A stretch of DNA of 64,000 nt from Lachnospiraceae bacterium (GTDB taxonomy: Bacteria > Bacillota > Clostridia > Lachnospirales > Lachnospiraceae): contig JAFTPP010000032.1 of assembly GCA_017463255.1 (NCBI GenBank), forward strand, positions 496,001 through 560,000, in the 5' to 3' direction. Shown here piece by piece: positions 15,437-23,903 of the stretch. Position 1 is the stretch's first letter, and each line of letters opens with the position of its first letter. Below the pieces are notes generated by a model, which worked only from the letters and a program-made list of their open reading frames with translations, was not told where the DNA came from and searched no databases. A program made the translations under genes and the position numbers.

Positions 15437-18151
15437 TTATTTTTTCTTTTTCTTTTTACGACCGAACAAAGCCAGCACTCCGGCTGTAAGCGCCACTATG
15501 CCTGCGCCAATACCTATTAGCATACCTTTTCCCATTGGCTCATCTGTTCTTAGTGCTTCTTTTACCAATACCACCGCTGAAATTGGATGTACCGTAACTT
15601 CTCCCGATACGGAATCGAGGACTTTCGTTCCTGCTTTTTCATCATTTACATATACATTCCACGTGCCTTCCGGAAGTGTTAACACAACATCTTCCTTATT
15701 GGCATTATAGGCAATAAACAAACTTTCATCCTTTGAATTTAAAGCATTTACTATTGTATATGCCACTACATTATCCGGAACTTCTTGCACAAAAGACAAA
15801 TTAGCCTGTATTTCCTCTGTTGTTCTCATGCGTAACAGTTCATGCTCTTTTCTGAATGCGATTAAACCTTTGTAATACTCATATACTGCAATATTATCGG
15901 TCTTTTCATCCCATTTGATAGAGTTTACGGCATCCGAAGATTTATAGCTGTTTTCATCAAAGCTTCCGTCAGCTCTTACTTTACTTCTTAATATCTCCTC
16001 GCCTGCCTGGAAGAAGGGAACCCCTTGAGAAGTAAGTACAATGGCTGCCGAAAGATTATTCATACGGATTCTGTCTTCTATACTATTGCTTGCATTAGAA
16101 GATGCCAATTTATCCCAAAGGCTTAAATTATCATGGGCTGACGCATAATTAATACACTGTCCCGGAATATTGGCCCAATAAAGTCCATGCAACACCTGTT
16201 CATTCTTCGTTGCCGCTACCACTCCATATTTTATGGCTTCTTCTTTATTCCAAGCACCGCTTACAAATCCTCTTTCCACTGCATTAAAAACACTGCCTTT
16301 AATACCATCTCGCAAATCGTCACTAAATGCTGCAATATTATTAAGTCTCTTGGTATTTAATTTGACTGCCGCTTCACTGCTTGGCAAGGCGCTGGTTCCG
16401 CCTGTCCATCCTTCTCCATACATAATAATGGTTGGATCAATCTCATCCAAAGCTGCCCTGATGGCGTTCATGGTTTCAATATCATAGCAGCCCATTAAAT
16501 CAAAACGAAATCCGTCAATATGATACTCTTTTGCCCAGTACACAACAGAATCAACTATATATTTACGCACCATGGAACGCTCCGTTGCAAGCTCATTGCC
16601 ACATCCCGAACCATTGGTAAAAGTAGTGCCGTCCTTGCGATAATAATAATCCGGCACAGTTCTGTTTAAATTAGAATCCGTAGAATACGTATGATTATAT
16701 ACCACATCCATAATCACACCGATTCCCTTTTCATGAAGTGACTGTACCATTTGCTTAAACTCATTCACCCTAACCTCTCCGTTGTACGGGTCTGTAGAAT
16801 AAGAGCCTTCCGGTACATTGTAGTTTAACGGGTCATATCCCCAGTTAAACTGCGCCGCACCCGACGATTCATCAACACTTGCGTAATCATATACAGGCAA
16901 TAAATGAACATGTGTGATTCCTAAATCAACCATATGGTCAAGCCCTGTAGGAAGTCCGGCGCTATTGGTTGTTCCGCTTTCCGTAAAGGACAGATACTTT
17001 CCGGCATTGGTAATTCCCGAACTTGAATCGCTTCCCATATCCCTCACATGAAGTTCATAGATAACAGCATCCGTATTACTCTCTATTTTTGGTCCTTTGT
17101 CCTTATCCCATCCTTCAGGGTCCGTAGCATCCAAATCAAGAATCATACCTCTAAGACCGTTAACGCCGGCAGATTTTGCATACACATCCACCGCTTCCGT
17201 TACAACATCTCCAAAATGCAACTCATAAGTATAATACTTACCTCCAAGGTCTTCCTTCACACTTGTTTTCCATGTACCGTTTACATCCCGGTCCATGGCT
17301 ACGGATTGAATAAAATTGTCACCGTCTCCTTTTTCATACAGCTTTACATTTACTGCATCCGCTGTAGGTGCCCACACACGGAAATCTGTCTGTTCCTTGG
17401 TATATACTGCGCCCAAATCATCTCCGTTATATGTATAAGCCGCCTCAAATTCCGGTTCTGAAAATGCATCTTCCACTGCTACTGTCATACTTCCATATCC
17501 CTCTATTTCCAAAATGTATGTTTTTCCCATATCCAGATACTCCTCCATGATTACGGAAAAACTGGTGTTTAATCCCGGATTATCTGTCCATATCTTATTA
17601 ATCTCGTATGAGTTTCCTTCTCCGTCATAAACCTTGTACATGGAAGTATCCCGCTCATCCGATGTATCAACAGGCATTGTAACGTTTACATCAATCTTTT
17701 TACTGGTAGGAAAATAAGCACTTTTTATCACCGGTGATAAATCTACCGCGCTTGCGTCAGGATAATATTTTGCATCACCCTCCAATAAATAGATTTCCAC
17801 TTTTCCTGTTCCGTCACTAATGTCAATAAAACGGTCCTGTTCCACGTCTTTCATTTCCCATTCGCCTTTTCTGACAATAAAACCGATTGAATTTACCCCG
17901 TCCATATCCGGCATAACCGTTGTAAGATAAGCTCCATACTCATCCATTCCGGTAAATTCATATGCTCGTCCATCTATGCCGTCTGCCCATAACCACATGG
18001 ACCACTTATCATAATTGCCGTCATATCTGTGGTAATGTATGGTCACTTCCACTTCATCGGCCGCCTCTACGTACTCCATTTCGGACCAATTGCAAAAACC
18101 TGTAAGTAGCAAACATACCGTTATAACGAATGCCCATATCCTCTTTTTCAT
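15437..18151 (-). CDS. pulA: Cell-wall/membrane-anchored type I pullulanase
   Basis: 904 aa from ATG 18151. A signal peptide (MKKRIWAFVITVCLLLTGF) is followed by a CBM41-like starch-binding region (VTIHYHRYDGNYDKWSMWLW). Then comes a GH13 catalytic domain with the pullulanase signature FNWGYDPLNYNVPEG, region I VIMDVVYNH, region II GFRFDLM (nucleophile Asp), region III YGEGW (Glu) and region IV ASAHDN. The C-terminus is GMLIGIGAGIVALTAGVLALF plus a run of lysines, a membrane anchor. It cleaves alpha-1,6 bonds of pullulan and starch outside the cell. It is monocistronic, with its own promoter, palindrome and terminator. Confidence 0.94.
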   Translation of the reverse strand: MKKRIWAFVITVCLLLTGFCNWSEMEYVEAADEVEVTIHYHRYDGNYDKWSMWLWADGIDGRAYEFTGMDEYGAYLTTVMPDMDGVNSIGFIVRKGEWEMKDVEQDRFIDISDGTGKVEIYLLEGDAKYYPDASAVDLSPVIKSAYFPTSKKIDVNVTMPVDTSDERDTSMYKVYDGEGNSYEINKIWTDNPGLNTSFSVIMEEYLDMGKTYILEIEGYGSMTVAVEDAFSEPEFEAAYTYNGDDLGAVYTKEQTDFRVWAPTADAVNVKLYEKGDGDNFIQSVAMDRDVNGTWKTSVKEDLGGKYYTYELHFGDVVTEAVDVYAKSAGVNGLRGMILDLDATDPEGWDKDKGPKIESNTDAVIYELHVRDMGSDSSSGITNAGKYLSFTESGTTNSAGLPTGLDHMVDLGITHVHLLPVYDYASVDESSGAAQFNWGYDPLNYNVPEGSYSTDPYNGEVRVNEFKQMVQSLHEKGIGVIMDVVYNHTYSTDSNLNRTVPDYYYRKDGTTFTNGSGCGNELATERSMVRKYIVDSVVYWAKEYHIDGFRFDLMGCYDIETMNAIRAALDEIDPTIIMYGEGWTGGTSALPSSEAAVKLNTKRLNNIAAFSDDLRDGIKGSVFNAVERGFVSGAWNKEEAIKYGVVAATKNEQVLHGLYWANIPGQCINYASAHDNLSLWDKLASSNASNSIEDRIRMNNLSAAIVLTSQGVPFFQAGEEILRSKVRADGSFDENSYKSSDAVNSIKWDEKTDNIAVYEYYKGLIAFRKEHELLRMRTTEEIQANLSFVQEVPDNVVAYTIVNALNSKDESLFIAYNANKEDVVLTLPEGTWNVYVNDEKAGTKVLDSVSGEVTVHPISAVVLVKEALRTDEPMGKGMLIGIGAGIVALTAGVLALFGRKKKKKK

Positions 18152-18191
18152 AATTCTCTCCATTCTGCTTTCCACTGCATTATTTTTCCTT

Positions 18192-18228
18192 ACTATACCA
18201 CTTTTTATTTTTATGGAAAAGGTTTTCC
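18192..18228 (-). promoter_or_regulatory. pulA promoter with palindromic operator candidate
   Basis: Minus-strand TATAGT preceded by TGG (extended -10). A 17-nt spacer separates it from TTTTCC, a poor -35. That -35 lies within GGAAAA-GG-TTTTCC (18215-18228), whose 6-bp arms are perfectly inverted. A LacI-type sugar regulator site is plausible but inferred. Confidence 0.5.
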
Positions 18229-18305
18229 GTTAAATTATTTCGTATTTTTTCGAGAATCGGCAATACTACTATTTTTCTTTTTTCTTTTTTGTGCATTTTA
18301 TCCCC

Positions 18306-18358
18306 AAAAATAAAAAGTGCAATTATTTCTTTCATGTAAAAAAAGAAACAATTGCACT
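18306..18358 (-). terminator. Strong terminator of the clostripain-like gene
   Basis: Long stem AGTGCAATTNTTTCTTT / AAAGAAANAATTGCACT (one mismatch, arms 18316-18332 and 18342-18358), followed on the minus strand by TTTTTATTTTT. Confidence 0.9.
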
Positions 18359-18377
18359 CTGTTTTAGTTTTTTTGTA

Positions 18378-20666
18378 TTAGAAATAGAAATCGTCAGTTG
18401 TATAAGTATTGCCGTAAATATCATACACCACATAATAAGCAATAACTTCATAACCTTCATATACTATGGACTCATAAGTCAATTCAATATCCGAAGCCAA
18501 TATACTTTCTCCGGTAACGTTCTCATATGCAATTTCTCCGGTATTGGTATTCATAATAGGACTGATAAGCTCAATCACATCATCATCCCTAAGCTGTTGA
18601 ACCTGTCCGTATTCTTCAGTAACAAAGTCATACGGCATGTAACCAACCAGAGTACCTTGCGGATAATCCTCGTCATAATAAACTATCAGCATTGCTTCTT
18701 GTCCGTTGCATCGTGCGTAAATAAGACCTGACTGGGACCATTCTCCCGTATTCACATCTTCATATATATCTGTACAGACATAGGATGCTATTGTTCCGTT
18801 TACACGCACCCAATAATCCGGTAAACCAATGGCAATATCTCCCTCTTCATCATATACATAATAATAATCCTGACCTAAGAGTAAACCATTTTCATCATCT
18901 AATACTACGATGACACCTGCTTCCACCGTGGAAACTATATTCCAATCATCTTCTGATAAGCAGATTGCATAATAACCATCTTTTTCCGTTGTCTCAAGAT
19001 AATATTCACCCGCCTCAGTATCAGCCTCTACATAACTATATGCAATATCCGAATCAAACCAAGCTCCGGCATAGTCATCTACAAAATCCTGTCCCGTATA
19101 TGCCATGTTAATGCTGACAAAAGCATCGTAACACTCTAACACTTCCGATGTATAGCCCAAATCCTCCATATTGCTTCTGGCAATATCATATTTTTCCACG
19201 ATAGCATATGGACTATATGCTGCCAAACCATGTCCATATAAGAAATCACTGTCTGTATAGTATACTGCATTTACAACAGCATTCATAAGCTCTGTAGACA
19301 TGTCTGTATGGTACGCCGTGGCAAGTGTAATTAAGTCTACAGACTCCGTACCTCCATACTCACCGCAGGCAGAACGCGCTTTAATGTATTCTGCATATCC
19401 GTCATTTTTCAAATCATTATAAACACTTACCAAATAATCTTCATAGGCATCATATACATTTTGAATCTTTGAAAGATTAATTAATGACATAGAACCGATT
19501 AAATCACGCTTTGCAATACTCTCCATATATTCCGTTACTAATAATTCACAGGATTCAAGAGCGGACGCATTCCGATTATCATCCAAATAATTCAACCATA
19601 CATCATAAGACATTCCGACATCCCATGTATAGCTTTCTGCCGCTACCATATACTTGGCATAATCCTTGATAGCCATTGCAACTTCCAGTGTACACATATT
19701 ACATGCATCAAAAATAATACTTTCAAAAGATACCCCTGCTTTTTCAAGGGCATAACCGATTTCCACATCATATAATTGATCGTATGGGAAAAGTTCATCA
19801 TATCCATAACAAATTGGTGTTCCGCCGCCGTGATCCCACATAAACAAGGTGTACTTATCCGCCGGATAGTTTTCAGATGCATATGTAATAAAATCAGCCA
19901 AAGCATCTACGGTTAACATACTCATCTTGCCTAATGCCTCAAGCTCTACTAACTTGCCGTCTTTTACTTCAAAACGCTGTACCTTACCATCATCCATTTC
20001 TTCCCGTTGCCAGTAGTAACTGCCACCGGTCTGAATCACTACGTTAATATCTTCTTCATAATCCGCTGCTAACATTTCTTGAATATCAAGGGTCGCATTC
20101 CCCCCATTGCTCTCCAAATCACTGCCCACTATGTATACCATAACAGTATGTGTATCTACATCGGAAGTAGCGGGAACATCCTCCGGTTTTGAAGGCTCCT
20201 GCGGTTCATCCGGCTTTTCAGGTGTATCCGGTTCGTCCGACTCATACTCTTTCTCAGGCTTGGAAGAAGATGCAGACTTTTTCTGCTCACTATCATCATT
20301 CCCTTTTAGCAACAACCATACCATAACTCCGATAAGTACCGCTAATACACAAAGCAATACAATAATTAATCCTTTTTTGGATTTCTGTTTTGGTTGTTGC
20401 GGCTGCATAGGGCGCTGCTGCATCTGCGGTTGCGGTGCCACAGGGCGCTGTTGCACAGGTTGTTGCATCTGTGGTTGCTGTGGCATAGGCCGTTGCTGTG
20501 GCTGCACAGGACGCTGCTGCATCTGCGGTTGCGGTGCCACAGGACGCTGCATCTGCGGCTGCACAGGTTGCGGTTGTACCGGCTGTGGCGGCGCTATTCT
20601 AAGTCCACAATTAGTACAAAACTGCGCTCCCGCTTTTATCTCTTGTGTACATCTTGGACATTTCAT
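18378..20666 (-). CDS. Zinc-ribbon, membrane-tethered clostripain (C11) family protease
   Basis: 762 aa. A zinc ribbon (C3, C6, C17, C20) is followed by a Pro/Gln/Met-rich repeat (about 25-92, with RPVAPQPQMQQ twice), one membrane helix (99-120) and an acidic Pro/Glu/Ser linker. The C11 peptidase domain starts with TVMVYIVGSDLES (174 on); His279 in WDHGGG and Cys322 in FDACNMC form the expected dyad. Topology suggests the ribbon is cytoplasmic and the protease outside. The last about 200 residues are rich in Asp, Glu and Tyr. It starts 14 nt after the ZIP transporter gene with AAAGGAGG, so it is probably co-transcribed. Substrate is unknown. Confidence 0.9.
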   Translation of the reverse strand: MKCPRCTQEIKAGAQFCTNCGLRIAPPQPVQPQPVQPQMQRPVAPQPQMQQRPVQPQQRPMPQQPQMQQPVQQRPVAPQPQMQQRPMQPQQPKQKSKKGLIIVLLCVLAVLIGVMVWLLLKGNDDSEQKKSASSSKPEKEYESDEPDTPEKPDEPQEPSKPEDVPATSDVDTHTVMVYIVGSDLESNGGNATLDIQEMLAADYEEDINVVIQTGGSYYWQREEMDDGKVQRFEVKDGKLVELEALGKMSMLTVDALADFITYASENYPADKYTLFMWDHGGGTPICYGYDELFPYDQLYDVEIGYALEKAGVSFESIIFDACNMCTLEVAMAIKDYAKYMVAAESYTWDVGMSYDVWLNYLDDNRNASALESCELLVTEYMESIAKRDLIGSMSLINLSKIQNVYDAYEDYLVSVYNDLKNDGYAEYIKARSACGEYGGTESVDLITLATAYHTDMSTELMNAVVNAVYYTDSDFLYGHGLAAYSPYAIVEKYDIARSNMEDLGYTSEVLECYDAFVSINMAYTGQDFVDDYAGAWFDSDIAYSYVEADTEAGEYYLETTEKDGYYAICLSEDDWNIVSTVEAGVIVVLDDENGLLLGQDYYYVYDEEGDIAIGLPDYWVRVNGTIASYVCTDIYEDVNTGEWSQSGLIYARCNGQEAMLIVYYDEDYPQGTLVGYMPYDFVTEEYGQVQQLRDDDVIELISPIMNTNTGEIAYENVTGESILASDIELTYESIVYEGYEVIAYYVVYDIYGNTYTTDDFYF

Positions 20667-20680
20667 CCTTTTATCCTCCT

Positions 20681-21466
20681 TTAGCCTAAAGCTACATCTA
20701 AAATCATCATCAATACAAATCCCAAAGCAAATCCTATGGTACCAATGTTCGAATGTTTTCCGGTTTGTGACTCAGGAATCAATTCTTCTACTACCACATA
20801 TATCATTGCTCCTGCAGAAAAAGCTAACAAAAAAGGTAATATGGGTGTCATAATTCCTGCAAGCAAAATAGTTACAAAAGAAGCAATAGGTTCCACAATT
20901 CCTGACAGCATTCCATAACTAAATGCTCTCTTTTTCGATACTCCCGTACTCTTAAGGGGCATGGAAATAATTGCTCCTTCCGGAAAATTCTGAATTGCAA
21001 TACCTAACGCTAAGGCTATGGCTCCCGACATAGAAATCAACTCATTCTGAGCAATCAGCCCTGCAAAAACCACCCCAACTGCCATACCTTCCGGTATATT
21101 ATGTAAGGTTACTGCCAGTACCAACATGGTTTGCTTTTTTAACGAAGATTTCATACCTTCCGGTTCATCATCTTTTACATGTAAATGGGGAATCAAAGTA
21201 TCAAGTAATAGCAAAAATGCCATTCCTGCCAAAAACCCAATTGCTGCAGGAAGGAATGCCGGACCTTTTACAGATTCTTCTGCCATTTCTATGGCTGGAA
21301 TCAACAGCGACCAAACAGAAGCAGCCACCATCACTCCCGATGCAAAGCCTGAAAGTGCATTGCCTACCCTTTCTTTCATCTCATTTTTTAAAAAGAAAAC
21401 CATCATTGCTCCAAGAGTGGTCCCAATAAATGGAATCATAATGCCTATTATTACATTTATATTCAT
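20681..21466 (-). CDS. ZIP family metal transporter (ZupT-like)
   Basis: 261 aa with eight hydrophobic segments. The metal-site motifs of ZIP carriers are present: HNIPEGMAVG in helix IV and IQNFPEGAIISMP in helix V. A short His-containing cytoplasmic loop (IPHLHVKDDEPEGMK) precedes helix IV. Family knowledge: ZIP proteins import Zn2+, Fe2+ or similar divalent metals. It is the first gene of a two-gene unit with the zinc-ribbon clostripain, suggesting that metal supply and a zinc-dependent surface protease are linked (inference). A terminator at 21497-21524 separates it from spoVAD. Confidence 0.92.
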   Translation of the reverse strand: MNINVIIGIMIPFIGTTLGAMMVFFLKNEMKERVGNALSGFASGVMVAASVWSLLIPAIEMAEESVKGPAFLPAAIGFLAGMAFLLLLDTLIPHLHVKDDEPEGMKSSLKKQTMLVLAVTLHNIPEGMAVGVVFAGLIAQNELISMSGAIALALGIAIQNFPEGAIISMPLKSTGVSKKRAFSYGMLSGIVEPIASFVTILLAGIMTPILPFLLAFSAGAMIYVVVEELIPESQTGKHSNIGTIGFALGFVLMMILDVALG

Positions 21467-21496
21467 TTACTCTCCTTTCGTCACACAAAAACACTC

Positions 21497-21524
21497 TACC
21501 CGGGTTTTTACTGGCACCCGGGTA
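21497..21524 (-). terminator. Terminator after spoVAD
   Basis: Perfect 9-bp GC-rich stem TACCCGGGT / ACCCGGGTA with a 10-nt loop; on the minus strand GTGTTTTTGTG follows a few bases later. Confidence 0.75.
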
Positions 21525-21551
21525 AAGATAAAATGCAAAATAATTATAACA

Positions 21552-22577
21552 TTAAGTGTGCTCAATGACAACTCCATGTGCAATTCCCGGAACGGTTTGT
21601 CCCTCATTGTAGGATACTTTACTAAGCAACGCTCCTGTAGGAACAAACAGCACTCTTTTATAGACGCCTTCTTCTATTTTCTTAAGAATATATCCTGCAA
21701 GGGTAACTGCCGCACAGCCGCATCCCGAACCGCCCGCATGGGTATCCTGTGTATTTGCATCATAGATTTCAATACCACAATCCATATGTTGTTTACTGAT
21801 GTCATATCCCTTTTGCTTTAAAAGATCAATTAACGCAGTTTGACCAATGCTTCCTAAATCACCTGTAATAATCTTGTCATAATCCTCCGGCACCCTTCCA
21901 AAATCCTGTAAATTATGAAAAATGGTATCTGCCGCTGCCGGTGCCATACAACATCCCATATTCATAGAATCTTTAATGCCGTAGTCCACGATTCTTCCCG
22001 TGGTAATGCCGGTAATAGCAACATTTTGAAACCCTCCTTCTGTGGTAGAGTTTCCCACCACAAAAGCTCCGCTTCCGGTTACTGTCCATGATGCGGACAA
22101 AGGTCTTTGACTGCCATAATCTAAAGGAAAACGGAACTCTTTTTCTGCGCTTGCAAAATGACTGGACGTTACTGCCATTACCTTATCGGCAAAACCACCT
22201 GCCACACACATGGATGCTAACGATAACCCCAAGCCCGAAGTAGAGCAGGCTCCGTATATACCAAACACCGGTATTTCATAATCCATTACACCATAAGAAG
22301 ATGCTATGGATTGCGCAAGTAAATCTCCGGCAAACATATATCTGATTTCCTGTGGCCCCATGGCTAGTTTTCTAAGAACTTTTCCAACTGCTTCTTCCAC
22401 AAATGAGCTTTCTGCTTCTTCCCAAGTCTCACATCCCATCAAATCGTCTTTTGAAACAATATCAAAGCACGCTCCCAAAGGGCCTTCTCCTTCTTTTGAA
22501 CCAACCACTGATGCCGCTCCCATAATCCTTGGAGGGTTCTTATAGGAAAGGCTTTGTGTTCCTTTTGTCTGTACCAT
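21552..22577 (-). CDS. spoVAD: Stage V sporulation protein AD
   Basis: 341 aa with a thiolase-like fold. Recognisable stretches are FVEEAVGKVLRKLAMGP, YGACSTSGLGLSLASM, SSHFASAEKEFRFPLDYGSQRP and HAGGSGCGCAAVTLAGYIL. These match SpoVAD, which binds dipicolinic acid during its uptake into the developing spore. The RBS AGAGGAAG precedes the ATG. It follows the CwlD-like amidase by 60 nt with no terminator between, so both may be read from the sigma-G-like promoter ahead of the amidase. It is not adjacent to spoVAC or spoVAE as in the usual operon. Confidence 0.94.
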   Translation of the reverse strand: MVQTKGTQSLSYKNPPRIMGAASVVGSKEGEGPLGACFDIVSKDDLMGCETWEEAESSFVEEAVGKVLRKLAMGPQEIRYMFAGDLLAQSIASSYGVMDYEIPVFGIYGACSTSGLGLSLASMCVAGGFADKVMAVTSSHFASAEKEFRFPLDYGSQRPLSASWTVTGSGAFVVGNSTTEGGFQNVAITGITTGRIVDYGIKDSMNMGCCMAPAAADTIFHNLQDFGRVPEDYDKIITGDLGSIGQTALIDLLKQKGYDISKQHMDCGIEIYDANTQDTHAGGSGCGCAAVTLAGYILKKIEEGVYKRVLFVPTGALLSKVSYNEGQTVPGIAHGVVIEHT

Positions 22578-22637
22578 AAATCTTCCTCTCTTTTTACCAT
22601 TCTTTTCTAGTATTTTGAGTAAAAAGAGAAAATTTAT

Positions 22638-23183
22638 TCATGAATAATTCTCAGGATATAGAGTCTTTGCAATTCCATCTGCAATGGCATAAGCCACTGC
22701 TTCAAACCTGGTATCAAATATTTCATTATCAATTTGGGAATTGATAAATCCTACTTCTACTAAAACAGCCGGCATTCTCGTACTGTTAAGAACCACCAGA
22801 TTACGTCGTTCCTCAATTCCAAGATTCCTAAATCCCACATCTGCTAAAAAAGCATTAATATTCCTTGCCATCTCGGCAGCTCTTCCGTACTGGTTATATA
22901 CCAGGGTTTCAACGCCGTTATACTGATTGGGATACAAAGATGAATTCCTGTGTATGGACACAAAATAATCCACATCTTCCATGTTGCCTTCCATGGCTTT
23001 ACGATAGGGTGACTCATAAATATCCTCTGTTCTTGTATACAAAACTTCAAATCCATAGCTTTGTAAAATATCACCCACTGCAAGCCCCAAAGATAATACA
23101 TCATCCTTTTCAGTGCGTCCCTCATACACTGCTCCCGGGTCACTTGCGCCATGTCCCGGATCAATCATAATTCTATATGCCAT
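22638..23183 (-). CDS. N-acetylmuramoyl-L-alanine amidase (Amidase_3, CwlD-like)
   Basis: 181 aa, a bare Amidase_3 domain. Zinc ligands and catalytic residues are in IMIDPGHGASDPGA (His near 11), the downstream SIHRNSS (His) and PAVLVEVGFINS (Glu). It cleaves the MurNAc-L-Ala bond in peptidoglycan. CwlD is the spore-cortex amidase, and the position upstream of spoVAD fits; but CwlD proteins are usually longer with an N-terminal signal or anchor, and none is visible here. The ATG at 23183 follows six T after a hairpin that contains the only RBS-like GAGAG. A phage-lysin origin is possible but has no neighbouring support. Confidence 0.85.
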   Translation of the reverse strand: MAYRIMIDPGHGASDPGAVYEGRTEKDDVLSLGLAVGDILQSYGFEVLYTRTEDIYESPYRKAMEGNMEDVDYFVSIHRNSSLYPNQYNGVETLVYNQYGRAAEMARNINAFLADVGFRNLGIEERRNLVVLNSTRMPAVLVEVGFINSQIDNEIFDTRFEAVAYAIADGIAKTLYPENYS

Positions 23184-23247
23184 AAAAAACTCTCATACCT
23201 CGCTTTATATTAGCTTATGGTATGAGAGCTTATCCCGTTCCTTATTC
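23184..23247 (-). promoter_or_regulatory. Nested terminator hairpin, sporulation-type promoter and RBS of the amidase gene
   Basis: Minus strand, in order: GAATA (23243-23247), 18 nt, CATACCA (23218-23224; one mismatch to the sigma-G -10, and CATACCAT is also 7/8 for sigma-E). The hairpin has 5' arm CTCTCATACC (23219-23228) and 3' arm GGTATGAGAG (23190-23199), a 19-nt loop, then six T and the ATG. The stem can extend by three more pairs into the T-run. GAGAG, the only RBS-like sequence, is in the 3' arm. The layout is the same as at spoVAE. Confidence 0.55.
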
Positions 23248-23249
23248 TA

Positions 23250-23900
23250 TTAAACTAAGGTTTCAAAAACAACTTCTTCACAGATTGACACCTGCTTATC
23301 ACAACAGACTGCCAGAGCGCATTCCTCTGATACAGAAAAACATACGGTTTTTTCATGCTCAAGCCCCAAAACACTAAACTCCGAAAGAGGCTGTTTCATT
23401 CCAAGGCCTGTATATTTAATATATGCCTCTTTTTGTACCCAGATATCATAAAACGCCTTTTCACACGTTTCATCTTCCTTCAAAGCTTCCTGCTCTGTTG
23501 GGGAAAAATAGCGTTTCACAACGCTGTCCTTATACCCTTTAAACACCTGGATATCAATACCTGCATTTTCCCGGCCTGCCACACAGGCGACGTAATTGCC
23601 GGAATGGGACATATTTACCTTCATTCCGCTCTCCGATAAGAGTACAGGTTTTCCGTTTTCACCATAAGAAAAAACAATCTCATTTACAGGAGGCCTTCCT
23701 GTTTCCTTAAGCATTGCATTAACCGCTTTTAACGCCAACAGATACGCAAAAATACTGCGAAGTTGATCCTTCCTGTTTTTTAAAGAAATTACTTTTTCTT
23801 TCCGCTGTTTACTAACCCGTAAAAGTAACCGGTTAAAATAGTCATCATCATTTTCCCGCATCAGTTCTTTGCTGATATCACTGACATATACCTTTAACAC
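23250..23900 (-). CDS. Sfp-type 4'-phosphopantetheinyl transferase
   Basis: 216 aa. The Mg2+/CoA motif GIDIQ lies near residue 113 and the second signature WVQKEAYIKYTGLG near residue 152; VNMSHSGNYVACV is the conserved central strand. It moves the phosphopantetheine arm of CoA to a carrier-protein serine. The Sfp class normally serves NRPS/PKS carrier proteins, but no such genes are in the window, and it may instead serve the fatty-acid carrier protein. The GTG start lies just after the aspS stop, with a weak RBS, and it ends the long apt-relA operon at the hairpin before the amidase. Confidence 0.9.
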   Translation of the reverse strand: MLKVYVSDISKELMRENDDDYFNRLLLRVSKQRKEKVISLKNRKDQLRSIFAYLLALKAVNAMLKETGRPPVNEIVFSYGENGKPVLLSESGMKVNMSHSGNYVACVAGRENAGIDIQVFKGYKDSVVKRYFSPTEQEALKEDETCEKAFYDIWVQKEAYIKYTGLGMKQPLSEFSVLGLEHEKTVCFSVSEECALAVCCDKQVSICEEVVFETLV

Positions 23901-23903
23901 GTT

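Noticed and set aside
20107-20853. 248-codon plus-strand frame rich in Cys and Gly across the clostripain N-terminus
   Set aside because: Composition is the antisense of the Pro/Gln repeat; the minus strand encodes a zinc ribbon and helix with a proper RBS.
22578-22637. Separate sigma-G promoter for spoVAD (GAATA then AATACTA)
   Set aside because: The gap is 20 nt, too long, and the -10 lacks its first C; co-transcription from the amidase promoter is simpler.
23250-23900. NRPS/PKS gene cluster suggested by the Sfp-type transferase
   Set aside because: No carrier-protein or synthase genes in the window; the gene sits in a housekeeping operon.
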